Source of the DNA: Devosia sp.
Lineage (GTDB): Bacteria > Pseudomonadota > Alphaproteobacteria > Rhizobiales > Devosiaceae
DNA: 64,000 nucleotides
Direction: 5' to 3'
NCBI RefSeq assembly: GCF_028290625.1
Contig: NZ_JAQGJM010000031.1
Location: 33,760-97,759 of the forward strand
A program made the position numbers and the translations under genes. Positions 53,305 through 62,004 of this stretch are shown here, in pieces; position 1 is the stretch's first letter; the number at the start of each line of letters is the position of its first letter. The notes below the pieces were generated by a model that saw only the letters and a program-made list of their open reading frames with translations, made no database searches and was not told where the DNA came from.

Positions 53305-53355
53305 GGAGCATGATCTTTTCGGAAAACCGACCCACTTTTCCGGATCATCCTCTAA
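53305..53355. repeat. Rhizobial intergenic hairpin (GATCTTTTCGGAAAACCG type)
   Basis: GCATGATCTTTTCGGAAAAC ... CACTTTTCCGGATCATCC forms an imperfect stem; this module is widespread between genes in Rhizobiales. Confidence 0.7.
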
Positions 53356-53431
53356 GGAACCCAAGGCCTCAACCTCGCATTGACAGAGTAACGGGGAGCG
53401 GTCCGCTCCCCAATCTGTCAAGGAGGCGGAA

Positions 53432-53689
53432 ATGGCATTCGACAGTCTCAGGGAGCGCATGGGAGGCGACGACAATGTCACTCCCATGGAAATCGCGCAC
53501 CACACCCTGTTTACGGCCAAGGAAAAGATCGAGCTGCTGAACCAGCTCAAGGCGGATGTGACCGGCGCCCATCATGAAGGCAAGTCGATGGCAGTCGACG
53601 CCGACGAGATCGACGCGGCCATCGCCGAAGTGCGCCAGGGCGTGCAGGACGGCATCGGCGCCGACACAGTTGTACGGGGAGATTTCTGA
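53432..53689 (+). CDS. Small hypothetical protein (85 aa)
   Basis: ATG at 53432 with AAGGAGG. MAFDSLRERMGGDDNVTPME... a mostly helical, acidic, cytoplasmic protein with no motif I recognise. Its TGA overlaps the ATG of the next gene (TGATG), so the two are coupled. Confidence 0.7.
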   Translation: MAFDSLRERMGGDDNVTPMEIAHHTLFTAKEKIELLNQLKADVTGAHHEGKSMAVDADEIDAAIAEVRQGVQDGIGADTVVRGDF

Positions 53690-53994
53690 TGGCCACGGTC
53701 TCGAAATTTCCGCGCCAACCCACCGTCGCCAATGTCGACGTGCTGGTGGATGAAAACGGCAGCACGGTTGATGTGCCCGATGGCTCCGAGCTGAAAGTCG
53801 CCGGCGAGCATGATGACGTCGTCGCCGCGACCAGCCCAACCAATTGGTGGCTTTATGGCCTCGTGGCGCTGGCTATCGTCATCGCTATCGTGCTGGCGCT
53901 GCAGGTGTTCAACGGGGCGCCGGGCAGCGAAGTGCAGCCGGGCACGCCGACTTCGGCGCCGGTGGTGGAACCCGTCGTGCCAGTGGCGCCATAA
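53689..53994 (+). CDS. Small single-span membrane protein (101 aa)
   Basis: MATVSKFPRQPTVANVDVLV... a short cytoplasmic domain, one membrane segment (WLYGLVALAIVIAIVLALQV, about 54-73) and a Pro/Val-rich tail. No family recognised. Cotranscribed with the 85-residue protein upstream; a clear terminator follows. Confidence 0.7.
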   Translation: MATVSKFPRQPTVANVDVLVDENGSTVDVPDGSELKVAGEHDDVVAATSPTNWWLYGLVALAIVIAIVLALQVFNGAPGSEVQPGTPTSAPVVEPVVPVAP

Positions 53995-53996
53995 AC

Positions 53997-54025
53997 AAAA
54001 AGCGCGGCTCGATGGCCGCGCTTTT
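53997..54025 (+). terminator. Rho-independent terminator, usable from both sides
   Basis: AAAAAGCGCGGC, loop TCGAT, GGCCGCGCTTTT: 11-bp stem with A- and T-tracts on either side, between the convergent genes ending at 53994 and 54046. Confidence 0.85.
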
Positions 54026-54045
54026 CGCATTTGGTGATGGCTCGA

Positions 54046-54711
54046 TCAGCCCTGGATTGGGGAGAGCTGGATTTCGACGCGGCGGTTCTGGGCGCGACCG
54101 GATTCGGTGCTGTTGGAGGCGATCGGGTTCTGCTCGCCACGGCCGGTAATCGAGAAGCGCTGCTGCACGATGCCCTGATTGGCAAGGATGGTGGCAACAG
54201 AAATGGCGCGCTTGTAAGACAACTGCTGGTTATAAGCGTCGTCACCCTGCGAGTCGGTGTGGCCGGACACGTCCACCAGCGTCTTGTCGAACTTCTTGAG
54301 CACCAGAGCGACCGAGACCAGCGTCTGGTTGAACTGCGGCTGCACGCTCGACTGGTCGGTGGCGAAGGTGATGTTGGACGGCATGTTGAGGATGATCTGC
54401 TGGCCGACGCGGGTCACTGAAACGCCGGTGCCCTGCAACTGGGCGCGCAGCTCGGCTTCCTGCTGATCCATGTAGCTGCCGATGGCCACGCCGGTCAGGC
54501 CGCCGACGCCGGCGCCGATCAGTGCGCCGACGCGCACATCACCACCCACCGCCGCGCCGATCAGCGCGCCAGCGACGGCGCCGCCGCCGGTGCCGATCAA
54601 TGCGCCGCCTGCGGTATTGGAGAGCTGCGACTGCCCGGTATAGGGATTGGTGGTGCTGCAGGCGCTGAGCGCCAGCGCGGCAAGGGCCGCAACGATGATA
54701 TTGGTCTTCAT
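54046..54711 (-). CDS. OmpA-family outer-membrane lipoprotein (YiaD-like)
   Basis: 221 residues from the ATG at 54711 (MKTNIIVAALAALALSACST) with AGGGGA. Lipobox LSAC at residue 18, a glycine-zipper segment (AGGALIGTGGGAVAGALIGA), then an OmpA C-terminal peptidoglycan-binding domain with VDVSGHTDSQGDD and RGEQNPIASN. It anchors the outer membrane to peptidoglycan. Full length. Confidence 0.92.
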   Translation of the reverse strand: MKTNIIVAALAALALSACSTTNPYTGQSQLSNTAGGALIGTGGGAVAGALIGAAVGGDVRVGALIGAGVGGLTGVAIGSYMDQQEAELRAQLQGTGVSVTRVGQQIILNMPSNITFATDQSSVQPQFNQTLVSVALVLKKFDKTLVDVSGHTDSQGDDAYNQQLSYKRAISVATILANQGIVQQRFSITGRGEQNPIASNSTESGRAQNRRVEIQLSPIQG

Positions 54712-54796
54712 GACAATGTCCCCTGGCAAGTGAATGGTCTCGTGCTTGGTCAATACGGCAGCATGATGATCAGGGAAAGCCCCGGTCGCGCCGAAA

Positions 54797-55567
54797 TCAG
54801 GGATTGGCCCAGCCGCCGTCGACGACGAACTGCTGCGCTGAAATCATGGCGCTATCCTGCGAGCCCAGGAACAGGGCCATGCGCGCGATATCGTCGGGAT
54901 AGACGCGGCCAGCCAGCGCCTGGTCGCGGTCGAGCGCGGCTTCGCCCTCGGCATCGAGCCAATGGGTCAATTGCCGTTCGGTCATCACCCAGCCGGGCAC
55001 CAGCGTATTGACGCGAATGCCGGACTTGCCGAGGGCCCGCGCCATTGAGCGGGTGAGACCGTGCGTGGCCGCCTTGGCGGTTTCATAGATTGGAATGCGC
55101 GGCGTCATCACCATCCAGCTGATCGAGCCGGTATTGATGATCGAGCCGCGCCCGGCCTTGATCATGGCAGGAGCCACGGCCTGGATGGCGAAGAAATGAT
55201 GCTTGAGATTGACCGCCATGCGGTCGTCCCAATAGTCCGGCGTGACCTCGCTCCATTCGTGGCGCTGGTCGTGGGCGGCATTGTTGACCAGCACAAGGGC
55301 ATCGCCATGAGCGGTGGCGAAGCCGGCGATGGCGGACTGGTAGGCGGGCAGGTCGGTGACGTCGCATTGGGTGAATTTGGCGATTTGGCCCGCCGCCGTC
55401 AGCTCGTCCGCGAGCTTGTTGCCGGCCTCGGCAGCGATGTCGACAAAGCCGACCTTGGCGCCCTGCGCGGCGAAGTTGCGCACGAGGCTTTCGCCGATCC
55501 CCGACGCACCGCCGGAGATGACAACGGGAGTATCCTTGAGGCTTGGATAGGCTGCATAGTCGGACAT
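54797..55567 (-). CDS. Short-chain dehydrogenase/reductase
   Basis: 256 residues from the ATG at 55567 (MSDYAAYPSLKDTPVVISGG). NAD(P)-binding GGASGIGE, LVNNAAHDQ, catalytic Ser in NTGSISW and YxxxK in IYETAK. Resembles sugar dehydrogenases/3-oxoacyl reductases of the classical SDR group; substrate not determinable. Divergent from the EEP-family gene at 55693. Confidence 0.88.
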   Translation of the reverse strand: MSDYAAYPSLKDTPVVISGGASGIGESLVRNFAAQGAKVGFVDIAAEAGNKLADELTAAGQIAKFTQCDVTDLPAYQSAIAGFATAHGDALVLVNNAAHDQRHEWSEVTPDYWDDRMAVNLKHHFFAIQAVAPAMIKAGRGSIINTGSISWMVMTPRIPIYETAKAATHGLTRSMARALGKSGIRVNTLVPGWVMTERQLTHWLDAEGEAALDRDQALAGRVYPDDIARMALFLGSQDSAMISAQQFVVDGGWANP

Positions 55568-55692
55568 GATGTTCTCGCCGGTGGACTGAAGCGGACTTAG
55601 CTTGAGGGCGAGATGGCGGCAAGAGTGCTTTGTCACCAGAGCGACATGCAGCCCAGTTAATGGCGGACCAAACCTCGTCCGGAGCCGATTCA

Positions 55693-56700
55693 ATGTCCCT
55701 CGATCTCGTCAAACCCGCCCAACTCGCGCCAGTCGCTGGCCCGTCCCCCGCGGCCCTGGCCCAGGTCATGACGCTGGAGCGGACCGAGGCCAACCATGCC
55801 GCAGCGCTGGCGAGCCTTGCCTGCCTGCAGCGCGTCGAGGCGCCGGCCGGACCGGCGCGGGAAGCGTTGGCTTTCCCGCTGACCATTGCGGCCTGGAACC
55901 TGGAACGCTGCTATGCGGTGGAGGCTTCGGCCGAAATGCTGCGACGCGAGGGCGCCGATATCGCCCTGTTGTCGGAGGTCGACAACGGCATGGCTCGGAC
56001 CGGGCAGCGCCACACCAGCCGGGACGTGGCCGATGCGCTCGACATGAGCCATGCCTTTGGGGTTGAATTCCTGGAGCTGGAACTCGGCGGGGCGACGGAG
56101 CTGGAATTCTGCGTCGATGACTTCAATCGGCTTGGCTTTCACGGCAATGCGCTGCTGGCACGCGCCGCCTTGCAGGCACCGGTGATGATCCGGCTGGAAG
56201 CGCACGGCCATTGGTTTCGGCCGGAAAGCCCGGCGCACCGAATCGGCACGCGTTGCGCCATTGCGGGAGCGGCGATGACCGCACAGGGGCCGCTTTATGC
56301 GGTTTCGGTGCATCTGGAGAATGCAGCTGACGCGGCCTATCGCGAGCAGCAGGTGCGCGGGCTGATCGACGCCATCGACCAGTTGGCCGGCGACATGCCG
56401 GTGATCATTGGCGGCGATCTCAATACCGGGCTGGCCGATGGCGGGGACTTCGAAAAGGAGACGCTGTTCGCCCATGCGGCGTCGCGTGGCTTCGAGCGTC
56501 ACGGTGGGCCGCTGGACCAGATGACCACACGAGCAAGCCGGGTCAGCCGCAATCCTAAGGGCGCCTACAAGCTGGATTGGTTCCTGACACGTGGGCTGAT
56601 GGTCGCCAATAGCCGGATCGTGCCATCAGTTGCGCCGGACGGCGAAGTGCTGTCCGACCACGACATGGTGGTGGCGACGATTGCGGGCTTCACGCGCTAG
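55693..56700 (+). CDS. Endonuclease/exonuclease/phosphatase (EEP) family hydrolase
   Basis: 335 residues from the ATG at 55693 (MSLDLVKPAQLAPVAG); the open frame upstream is weaker. Metal-site blocks of the EEP fold: AAWNLERC, DIALLSEVDNG, VIIGGDLNTG, KLDWFL and LSDHDMVVA (final Asp/His). Substrate may be nucleic acid, phospholipid or inositol phosphate. Ends at a strong bidirectional terminator. Confidence 0.85.
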   Translation: MSLDLVKPAQLAPVAGPSPAALAQVMTLERTEANHAAALASLACLQRVEAPAGPAREALAFPLTIAAWNLERCYAVEASAEMLRREGADIALLSEVDNGMARTGQRHTSRDVADALDMSHAFGVEFLELELGGATELEFCVDDFNRLGFHGNALLARAALQAPVMIRLEAHGHWFRPESPAHRIGTRCAIAGAAMTAQGPLYAVSVHLENAADAAYREQQVRGLIDAIDQLAGDMPVIIGGDLNTGLADGGDFEKETLFAHAASRGFERHGGPLDQMTTRASRVSRNPKGAYKLDWFLTRGLMVANSRIVPSVAPDGEVLSDHDMVVATIAGFTR

Positions 56701-56709
56701 GCAAATCCC

Positions 56710-56748
56710 GATGCTGCGCCGGTGGCACGTAGCCACCGGCGCAGCATC
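56710..56748. terminator. Strong bidirectional hairpin terminator
   Basis: GATGCTGCGCCGGTGGC (56710-56726), loop ACGTA, exact complement (56732-56748). A 17-bp perfect stem between convergent genes; the plus strand continues AGAGTTGGTTTT. Confidence 0.8.
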
Positions 56749-58054
56749 AGAGTTGGTTTTGGGCGCTCGCGCCTTTGGCGGGCCGCGCGATGTCCAGCTT
56801 CTCGGTCGTTTCCAGCAGGGTCATGATGTCATCGACGCGATTGAGATAACGCGTCTCCATGGCGAAGTTGAAGGTCACGTATTTCCGGCCCGGCACGAAG
56901 GTGCACAAGTTGGCGCTGGGGTGGAAGGAGCCGACATAGACCGGCTCCACCAGATTGCGCGTCATGTTCCCATACATGCGGTGCGGCGGCACCAGCGTGA
57001 GCACCACGTCCATGGTGCCGTTGTAGTGGAAGAACTTGTCACCGTAGAGGAAGGGCAGAACCTTGGAAATCTTGCGGTGCAGGGCAAACATGCCCATCAG
57101 GATGAACTGGAAAGTGGTGGTGTCCTTCTGCTCGATCTCGGTCAGCGTCTGGTCGATTGAGCGGACGTAGTCGAGGAAATTGGGCTGCACCTTGAACTTG
57201 GCGTCCAGCGCCCGGACGCGGAACATGTCGTCGTCGGCCTCGGTGCGGGTCGAGTGATCCAGCATCGTATAGGCCGCGGTGATGACGGCGGCTTCAGGAC
57301 CCTTCTCGGCCACGTTGAGCGCCTGGGTGATGAGCCCGAACATCAGCGAGCGCTGCCGCACGCCGATGCGGTTAGCCAGATCGCGCAGGCGGCTGCGTTC
57401 GATCGCCAGTGACCTGAAGCCCAGCTCCTTGGGCGTCAGCGGCTTGGAATTGGACAGATAGAGCTGGACCAGCGCGCCAATGACCGAGCCGATGGCAAGG
57501 CCGAAGCGGCGCTTGAACGGCAGCTTGGCCTTGGGCGCCGGCGGCGTGATGCCGCGGGCAATCGACTGCGACCGGCTGAGCAGGGACGAGTCATTGCCTT
57601 CGAGCAGCGCATGGCTCGAGCGCACCAGCACCATCGAGGCATGGCCATGTTCATCGGGACCACCGCGGCGGGTGATGGCATAGACCCGGAACAGCGGTAG
57701 ATCGTTGTGCTCGAAGATATCGAGCCCTTTGCTGAGCCATTTGTCGGGATAACCCTCGAAATCGTCGACCTCGGTCACCGTGGTGATGGCGTCGAGCATG
57801 TGCTGAGGAAAGGGCTGGCCCGGCAGCGCACCGACAAAGCCATGGGTGAGTTGGGGCGCCAGCGAAACCATTTCGGCGACGAAATTCAGCAGGATTTCTT
57901 TGTCGATCGCGGTCTTGGAAAAGGCGGTGAAATAGACTGTGTTCTTGGAGTTGACGAGAAACCATTGGAAATTGGTGAACAGCGCCTGCGGGTTCTTTCG
58001 CACCGCCCTTGCGGCCCGTATCAGCGCCTCGTCTTGCTCAATCGCGGTATTCAT
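56747..58054 (-). CDS. Acyltransferase-like protein (WS/DGAT or condensation-fold)
   Basis: 435 residues from the ATG at 58054 (MNTAIEQDEALIRAARAVRK) with AGGGGGG. The layout follows wax-ester synthase/diacylglycerol acyltransferases: N-terminal part with VRSSHALLEGND at the position of HHxxxDG, and a C-terminal half with FLYGDKFFHYNGTMDVVLTL and PSANLCTFVPGRKYVTFNFA. The HHxxxDG motif is altered to SHxxxEG, so classical activity is doubtful. Family assignment is by pattern only. Confidence 0.55.
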   Translation of the reverse strand: MNTAIEQDEALIRAARAVRKNPQALFTNFQWFLVNSKNTVYFTAFSKTAIDKEILLNFVAEMVSLAPQLTHGFVGALPGQPFPQHMLDAITTVTEVDDFEGYPDKWLSKGLDIFEHNDLPLFRVYAITRRGGPDEHGHASMVLVRSSHALLEGNDSSLLSRSQSIARGITPPAPKAKLPFKRRFGLAIGSVIGALVQLYLSNSKPLTPKELGFRSLAIERSRLRDLANRIGVRQRSLMFGLITQALNVAEKGPEAAVITAAYTMLDHSTRTEADDDMFRVRALDAKFKVQPNFLDYVRSIDQTLTEIEQKDTTTFQFILMGMFALHRKISKVLPFLYGDKFFHYNGTMDVVLTLVPPHRMYGNMTRNLVEPVYVGSFHPSANLCTFVPGRKYVTFNFAMETRYLNRVDDIMTLLETTEKLDIARPAKGASAQNQL

Positions 58055-58302
58055 CCCCCCTAGACGCTCCAATTGCTTTCCCCCGTTAGCCTTGTTGCTG
58101 TTTAACTATACCGATTCTCGATGAGTAGCGGCAATCGCTCACGCGTTGCGCAGTTAATTCGCGCTCTAACTGTGTCTGGTTAAACGCAGTCTGAATGGCC
58201 CATTCATCATTTATCCGCGTGCGGAGGTCCGCCAGTTCTTGGCAGCATGCGTGCAGCACTTTATAACGTCTCCAAACTGCGGCGTATGCGACGCGCGGCG
58301 AA

Positions 58303-58316
58303 TTGACCTATGTCAA
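58303..58316. promoter_or_regulatory. FNR/FixK-type box upstream of hemA
   Basis: TTGACCTATGTCAA is a perfect TTGA-N6-TCAA palindrome, 91 bp before the hemA ATG. In Rhodobacter and rhizobia hemA is controlled by FnrL/FixK through such sites. Inferred oxygen-responsive control here. Confidence 0.7.
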
Positions 58317-58407
58317 TGCCGGGCCGAGAAAATTAGGCTCCCCCACGTTGCAAGACCCAGGCCGTTTTATCCGGCCGGGCCGCAGCCGAGTGTTGAGGAC
58401 TAAGCTG

Positions 58408-59688
58408 ATGGATTATCGCGGCATTTTCGAAGATGCAGTGGACACGCTGCGGCAGGAAAAGCGCTATCGCGTATTTGCCGACCTGGAGCGCATCGCCGGG
58501 CGCTTCCCCCGGGCCGTCTATCGCGACGAGGCGGATAATGCGCGTGAAATCACCATCTGGTGCTCCAACGACTATCTGGGCATGGGCCAGCACGAAAAGG
58601 TGATCGCCGCCATGCAGGAGACCGCGGGCCGGCTCGGCGTCGGCTCCGGCGGCACGCGCAATATCTCAGGCACCAACCGTCCGCTGGTCGAGCTGGAGCG
58701 TTCGCTCGCCGATCTGCACCGCAAGGAAGGCGCGCTGGTGTTCACCTCCGGCTTCGTCTCCAACGAAGCGGCAATTGCCACCATCGCGCGGCTCTTGCCC
58801 GATTGCATCATCTTCTCAGACCAGCTCAACCACGCCTCGATGATCCAGGGCGTGCGCCAGTCAGGCATGACCAAGACCATTTTCCGCCACAACGACGTGG
58901 CGCATCTGCGCGAGCTGCTGGCCGCAACCGATCGCAAGCGGCCTAAGCTGATCTGCTTTGAATCGGTCTATTCGATGGATGGCGATATCGCCCCGATCAA
59001 GGAAATCTGCGACCTGGCCGAGGAATTCGGCGCGCTGACCTATATCGACGAAGTCCATGCCGTGGGCCTCTACGGGCGGCGCGGTGGCGGCATTGCGGAG
59101 CGCGACGGGCTGATGGACCGCATCGACGTCATCGAGGGCACACTGGCCAAGGGCTTTGGCGCCATGGGCGGCTATATCGCCGCCAACAAGGCGATCATCG
59201 ATGCGGTGCGCTCCTATGCGCCCGAATTCATCTTCACCACGTCCCTGCCCCCGGCCATCTGCGCTGCAGCTCGCGCCTCGATCGAACATTTGAAGAGCTC
59301 AGACGTCGAGCGGGCCACACACCAGCGTCAGGCGCGGCTGACCAAGGCGATCCTGGCCGATGCCGGCCTGCCGGTGATGCAGACCGAGACCCACATCGTG
59401 CCGCTGATCGTGGGCGATGCGCGCCAGTGCAAGGCGGCCAGCGACATGCTGCTGGACAAGCACAACATCTACATCCAGCCGATCAACTACCCCACCGTGC
59501 CCAAGGGCACCGAGCGCCTGCGCATCACGCCGACGCCGCTGCACACCGACGAGATGGTGTTCGAACTGCGCCACGCGCTGGTGAGCGTCTGGGCCAGCCT
59601 CGAATTGCCACGCGAACAGGCGGACGCGGCGCTGACCGCGAGCAAGCTGACATCGGGCGATCTGACGCTGCCGACGACGGGCGGCTAG
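58408..59688 (+). CDS. hemA: 5-aminolevulinate synthase
   Basis: 426 residues from the ATG at 58408 ([20 protein letters not shown]) with GAGGA. PLP enzyme that condenses glycine and succinyl-CoA to 5-aminolevulinate, the first step of haem synthesis in alphaproteobacteria (C4 pathway). Landmarks: [31 protein letters not shown] and the PLP lysine in [13 protein letters not shown]. The longer frame from 58303 starts inside the FNR-like box and is unlikely. Overlaps the convergent HAD gene by 4 bases. Confidence 0.97.
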   Translation: MDYRGIFEDAVDTLRQEKRYRVFADLERIAGRFPRAVYRDEADNAREITIWCSNDYLGMGQHEKVIAAMQETAGRLGVGSGGTRNISGTNRPLVELERSLADLHRKEGALVFTSGFVSNEAAIATIARLLPDCIIFSDQLNHASMIQGVRQSGMTKTIFRHNDVAHLRELLAATDRKRPKLICFESVYSMDGDIAPIKEICDLAEEFGALTYIDEVHAVGLYGRRGGGIAERDGLMDRIDVIEGTLAKGFGAMGGYIAANKAIIDAVRSYAPEFIFTTSLPPAICAAARASIEHLKSSDVERATHQRQARLTKAILADAGLPVMQTETHIVPLIVGDARQCKAASDMLLDKHNIYIQPINYPTVPKGTERLRITPTPLHTDEMVFELRHALVSVWASLELPREQADAALTASKLTSGDLTLPTTGG

Positions 59689-60356
59689 TCCGCCTCGTCA
59701 CAGAAAGTGATGACCTCGGACAATGCGGTGATCGCATAGCCCGGCGGGGCCAGGCCATCGGGCCAGTCGGTGGTGCTGTGATACCAGACGGCGAGCAGTC
59801 CGGCGGTGCGGGCGCCATCGACGTCGACCACTGGATTGTCGCCGACGAAGATGGCTTCGTCCGCAGCCACGTTCAGCCGCTGCAGCGCAAGCTCGAAGAT
59901 GCGGCGATCCGGTTTGCGCAAGCCTTCTGCCTCCGACACCAGAACGATATCGAGCAGAGGGCGCAGGCCGGTGGTGTCGATCTTGCCGTTCTGGACCACG
60001 GCGCTGCCGTTGGTCACGATGCCGGTTTTGAGGCCTTTCGCTCGTAACGCAACGAGTGTTTCCGCTGTGCCGGGGCTGAGTACCGCGTAGCTCGGATAGA
60101 GCGCCTGGTAATCGGCCAGGAGATCGGCGGCGATGGACGAGGCGATGCCCAGTTCAGCTGCCAGCGCTGGATAGACCGTAGTCTTGGGTGTTCGGCCTTC
60201 ATCCTCAAGCGCGAGAAAGCGCGTCGTGAACAGGTCCCGGCCGATGCCCGGCAGTACCGCAGCGTGGCGGGCATATTGATCACCAATGAACGCCCTGATG
60301 GCCGCATGACGGACCAGCAGGGTTTCATCCAGATCAAACAAGACTGCTTTAATCAC
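59685..60356 (-). CDS. HAD-superfamily hydrolase
   Basis: 223 residues. Motif I FDLDETLL, motif II VTNGSA, motif III lysine in LRKPD and motif [13 protein letters not shown]: a phosphatase of the phosphoglycolate phosphatase / YjjG group. Substrate unknown. Convergent with hemA. Confidence 0.9.
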   Translation of the reverse strand: MIKAVLFDLDETLLVRHAAIRAFIGDQYARHAAVLPGIGRDLFTTRFLALEDEGRTPKTTVYPALAAELGIASSIAADLLADYQALYPSYAVLSPGTAETLVALRAKGLKTGIVTNGSAVVQNGKIDTTGLRPLLDIVLVSEAEGLRKPDRRIFELALQRLNVAADEAIFVGDNPVVDVDGARTAGLLAVWYHSTTDWPDGLAPPGYAITALSEVITFCDEAD

Positions 60357-60514
60357 CGCTCACCTATCCAATGCCAATGGCGGCACTGGAGCATGCGTCG
60401 GGAGTGACGACAAGCAGGCGGCCGACGGTCGTCCCAGCGAACCATTCAGGCCGCCACTCGATCAAGGTCTCGGGACTTCTTCGCCAAAATCGCTCCACCG
60501 GGCGATTTCTCGCG

Positions 60515-61150
60515 CTACGACGTCAGCACGATCCGCATCAGGTCGGCGGTGTTCCTCGCACCCAGTTTTTCCATGACGCGCGCACGATGCACCTCGATGG
60601 TACGGGGGGAAATGCCCAGTTCGCGGCCGGCTTCCTTGTTGGATTGGCCATTGGTGATCAGTTGCAGCACTTCGCGCTCGCGCGGCGTGAGCTGGGAGAA
60701 GCCTCGCACCTCGATGGCGCGGCCGCCGCCATGCATGGCCCCCAGATGCACATCGCGCCGCAGCGCATCGCGGACCACGGTGAGCAAGTGCTCGGTATCG
60801 ATGGGCTTGGTGATGACATCGGCGGCGCCGAGCTTCATCGCCGTCACCGCCGCGTCGATCTGGGGCGCCTCGGACAGCATGAAAACGGGCGTGCCGGTGC
60901 GCATCGATTTGACCCGGCGCAGCAGCGCCAGCCCGCTATCCTCGCCCAATTGCAGATTGACCACGACGACGTCGGGCCGGCGCCGGGACAGGCTGGCGAT
61001 GAAATGGCCGGCCTCGACCGAAAATATTGTTTGAAAACCTTCGAGCCTGAATAAAACGCTCAGCGCTTCGCAGGTGGCGGGGTCGGTATCGACAATATGG
61101 ATCAAACGATCGCGGTTTAAGAATGAATGATAGAAAATCTCGTCGCTCAT
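60515..61150 (-). CDS. FixJ/NarL-type response regulator without the phospho-acceptor Asp
   Basis: 211 residues from the ATG at 61150 (MSDEIFYHSFLNRDRLIHIV) with GAGGA. Receiver domain about 14-130, LuxR-type helix-turn-helix about 145-205 (LTPREREVLQLITNGQSNKE). By alignment with FixJ, the phosphorylated Asp is Asn (VVVVNLQLGEDSG; codon AAT), one of the two acidic-pocket residues is replaced (HIVDTDP) and the Thr is Ser (FMLSEAP), while Lys is kept (ITKPI). Probably not regulated by ordinary phosphorylation. A hybrid histidine kinase lies 0.9 kb away on the other side of mscL. Confidence 0.9.
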   Translation of the reverse strand: MSDEIFYHSFLNRDRLIHIVDTDPATCEALSVLFRLEGFQTIFSVEAGHFIASLSRRRPDVVVVNLQLGEDSGLALLRRVKSMRTGTPVFMLSEAPQIDAAVTAMKLGAADVITKPIDTEHLLTVVRDALRRDVHLGAMHGGGRAIEVRGFSQLTPREREVLQLITNGQSNKEAGRELGISPRTIEVHRARVMEKLGARNTADLMRIVLTS

Positions 61151-61339
61151 GCTGTCCTCTGCCCAGTGACATGCTTCGCTTGCGCGACCCATCTCCGTCC
61201 CAGCACTGGGCAAAGCTTTCGATAAACTACGACAGCGCTTCTGTCGCAATGAACAGTTCAGCTCCGGTGAATCGCCAAGGTAGTTTGCATTAAGTGTTCG
61301 TGCCGTCCGAGACGGACATTGCGTAGGAGCAACTACCTA

Positions 61340-61367
61340 TATCTGTGGGTTTATATGCCCACAGATA
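61340..61367. repeat. Inverted repeat upstream of the LuxR-type regulator
   Basis: TATCTGTGGG, loop TTTATATG, CCCACAGATA: 10-bp arms, 190 bp before the regulator start and 56 bp after the mscL stop. No T-tract, so an operator is as likely as a terminator. Confidence 0.6.
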
Positions 61368-61422
61368 GCAAGTCAACGGATTTTATTCCTATTTCGATTG
61401 CGGACCGTTAAGCTCGGCGAAC

Positions 61423-61860
61423 TCAGACGGCCGGGCGTCCACGCAAGGCATCGCGAATTTCGGTCAGCAGGACTTCTTCGCGACTCGGCGCCGGCGATGC
61501 CGCGGTGGGCTCTTCGGCGGCTTGGCGCTTGAGCGAATTGATGGCCTTGACCACCACGAACAGCACGAAGGCGATGATGGTAAACTTGACGACCGCGTTG
61601 AGGAACAGGCCGACATTGAGCGTGGCGACGCCGGCGGCCTTGGCGGCAGCGAGCGAGACGATCGGCACGTTGTCCGGATTTTTCAGGACTACGAACAGGT
61701 TCGAGAAATCGATACCACCCAGGATCAACCCGATCAGCGGCATGAACAGATCATCGACAATGGAGGACACGATGGCGCCAAAGGCCGCACCGATGATCAC
61801 GCCGATGGCGAGATCGATCATGTTGCCCTTGATAGCGAAGTCTCTGAATTCCTTGAACAT
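61423..61860 (-). CDS. mscL: Large-conductance mechanosensitive channel
   Basis: 145 residues ([20 protein letters not shown]...), the usual MscL length. TM1 [18 protein letters not shown] with the pore-gate Gly/Ala pattern, a periplasmic loop, TM2 [16 protein letters not shown] and the C-terminal helical bundle ([13 protein letters not shown]). Pentameric inner-membrane release valve against hypo-osmotic shock. Confidence 0.96.
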   Translation of the reverse strand: MFKEFRDFAIKGNMIDLAIGVIIGAAFGAIVSSIVDDLFMPLIGLILGGIDFSNLFVVLKNPDNVPIVSLAAAKAAGVATLNVGLFLNAVVKFTIIAFVLFVVVKAINSLKRQAAEEPTAASPAPSREEVLLTEIRDALRGRPAV

Positions 61861-62004
61861 AGCTATCCCTCACGCTAATTGGCCCATCCTTGCGGGCAAC
61901 AGCACCAGACTTTCGTAGAATGCGGCCGATTGCAATGGGCGCCGGCCTTGCGGCGGGCGGGGCGTGGGCAGATAATCAGCGCAAACACGAAAAGCTCACA
62001 ACCC

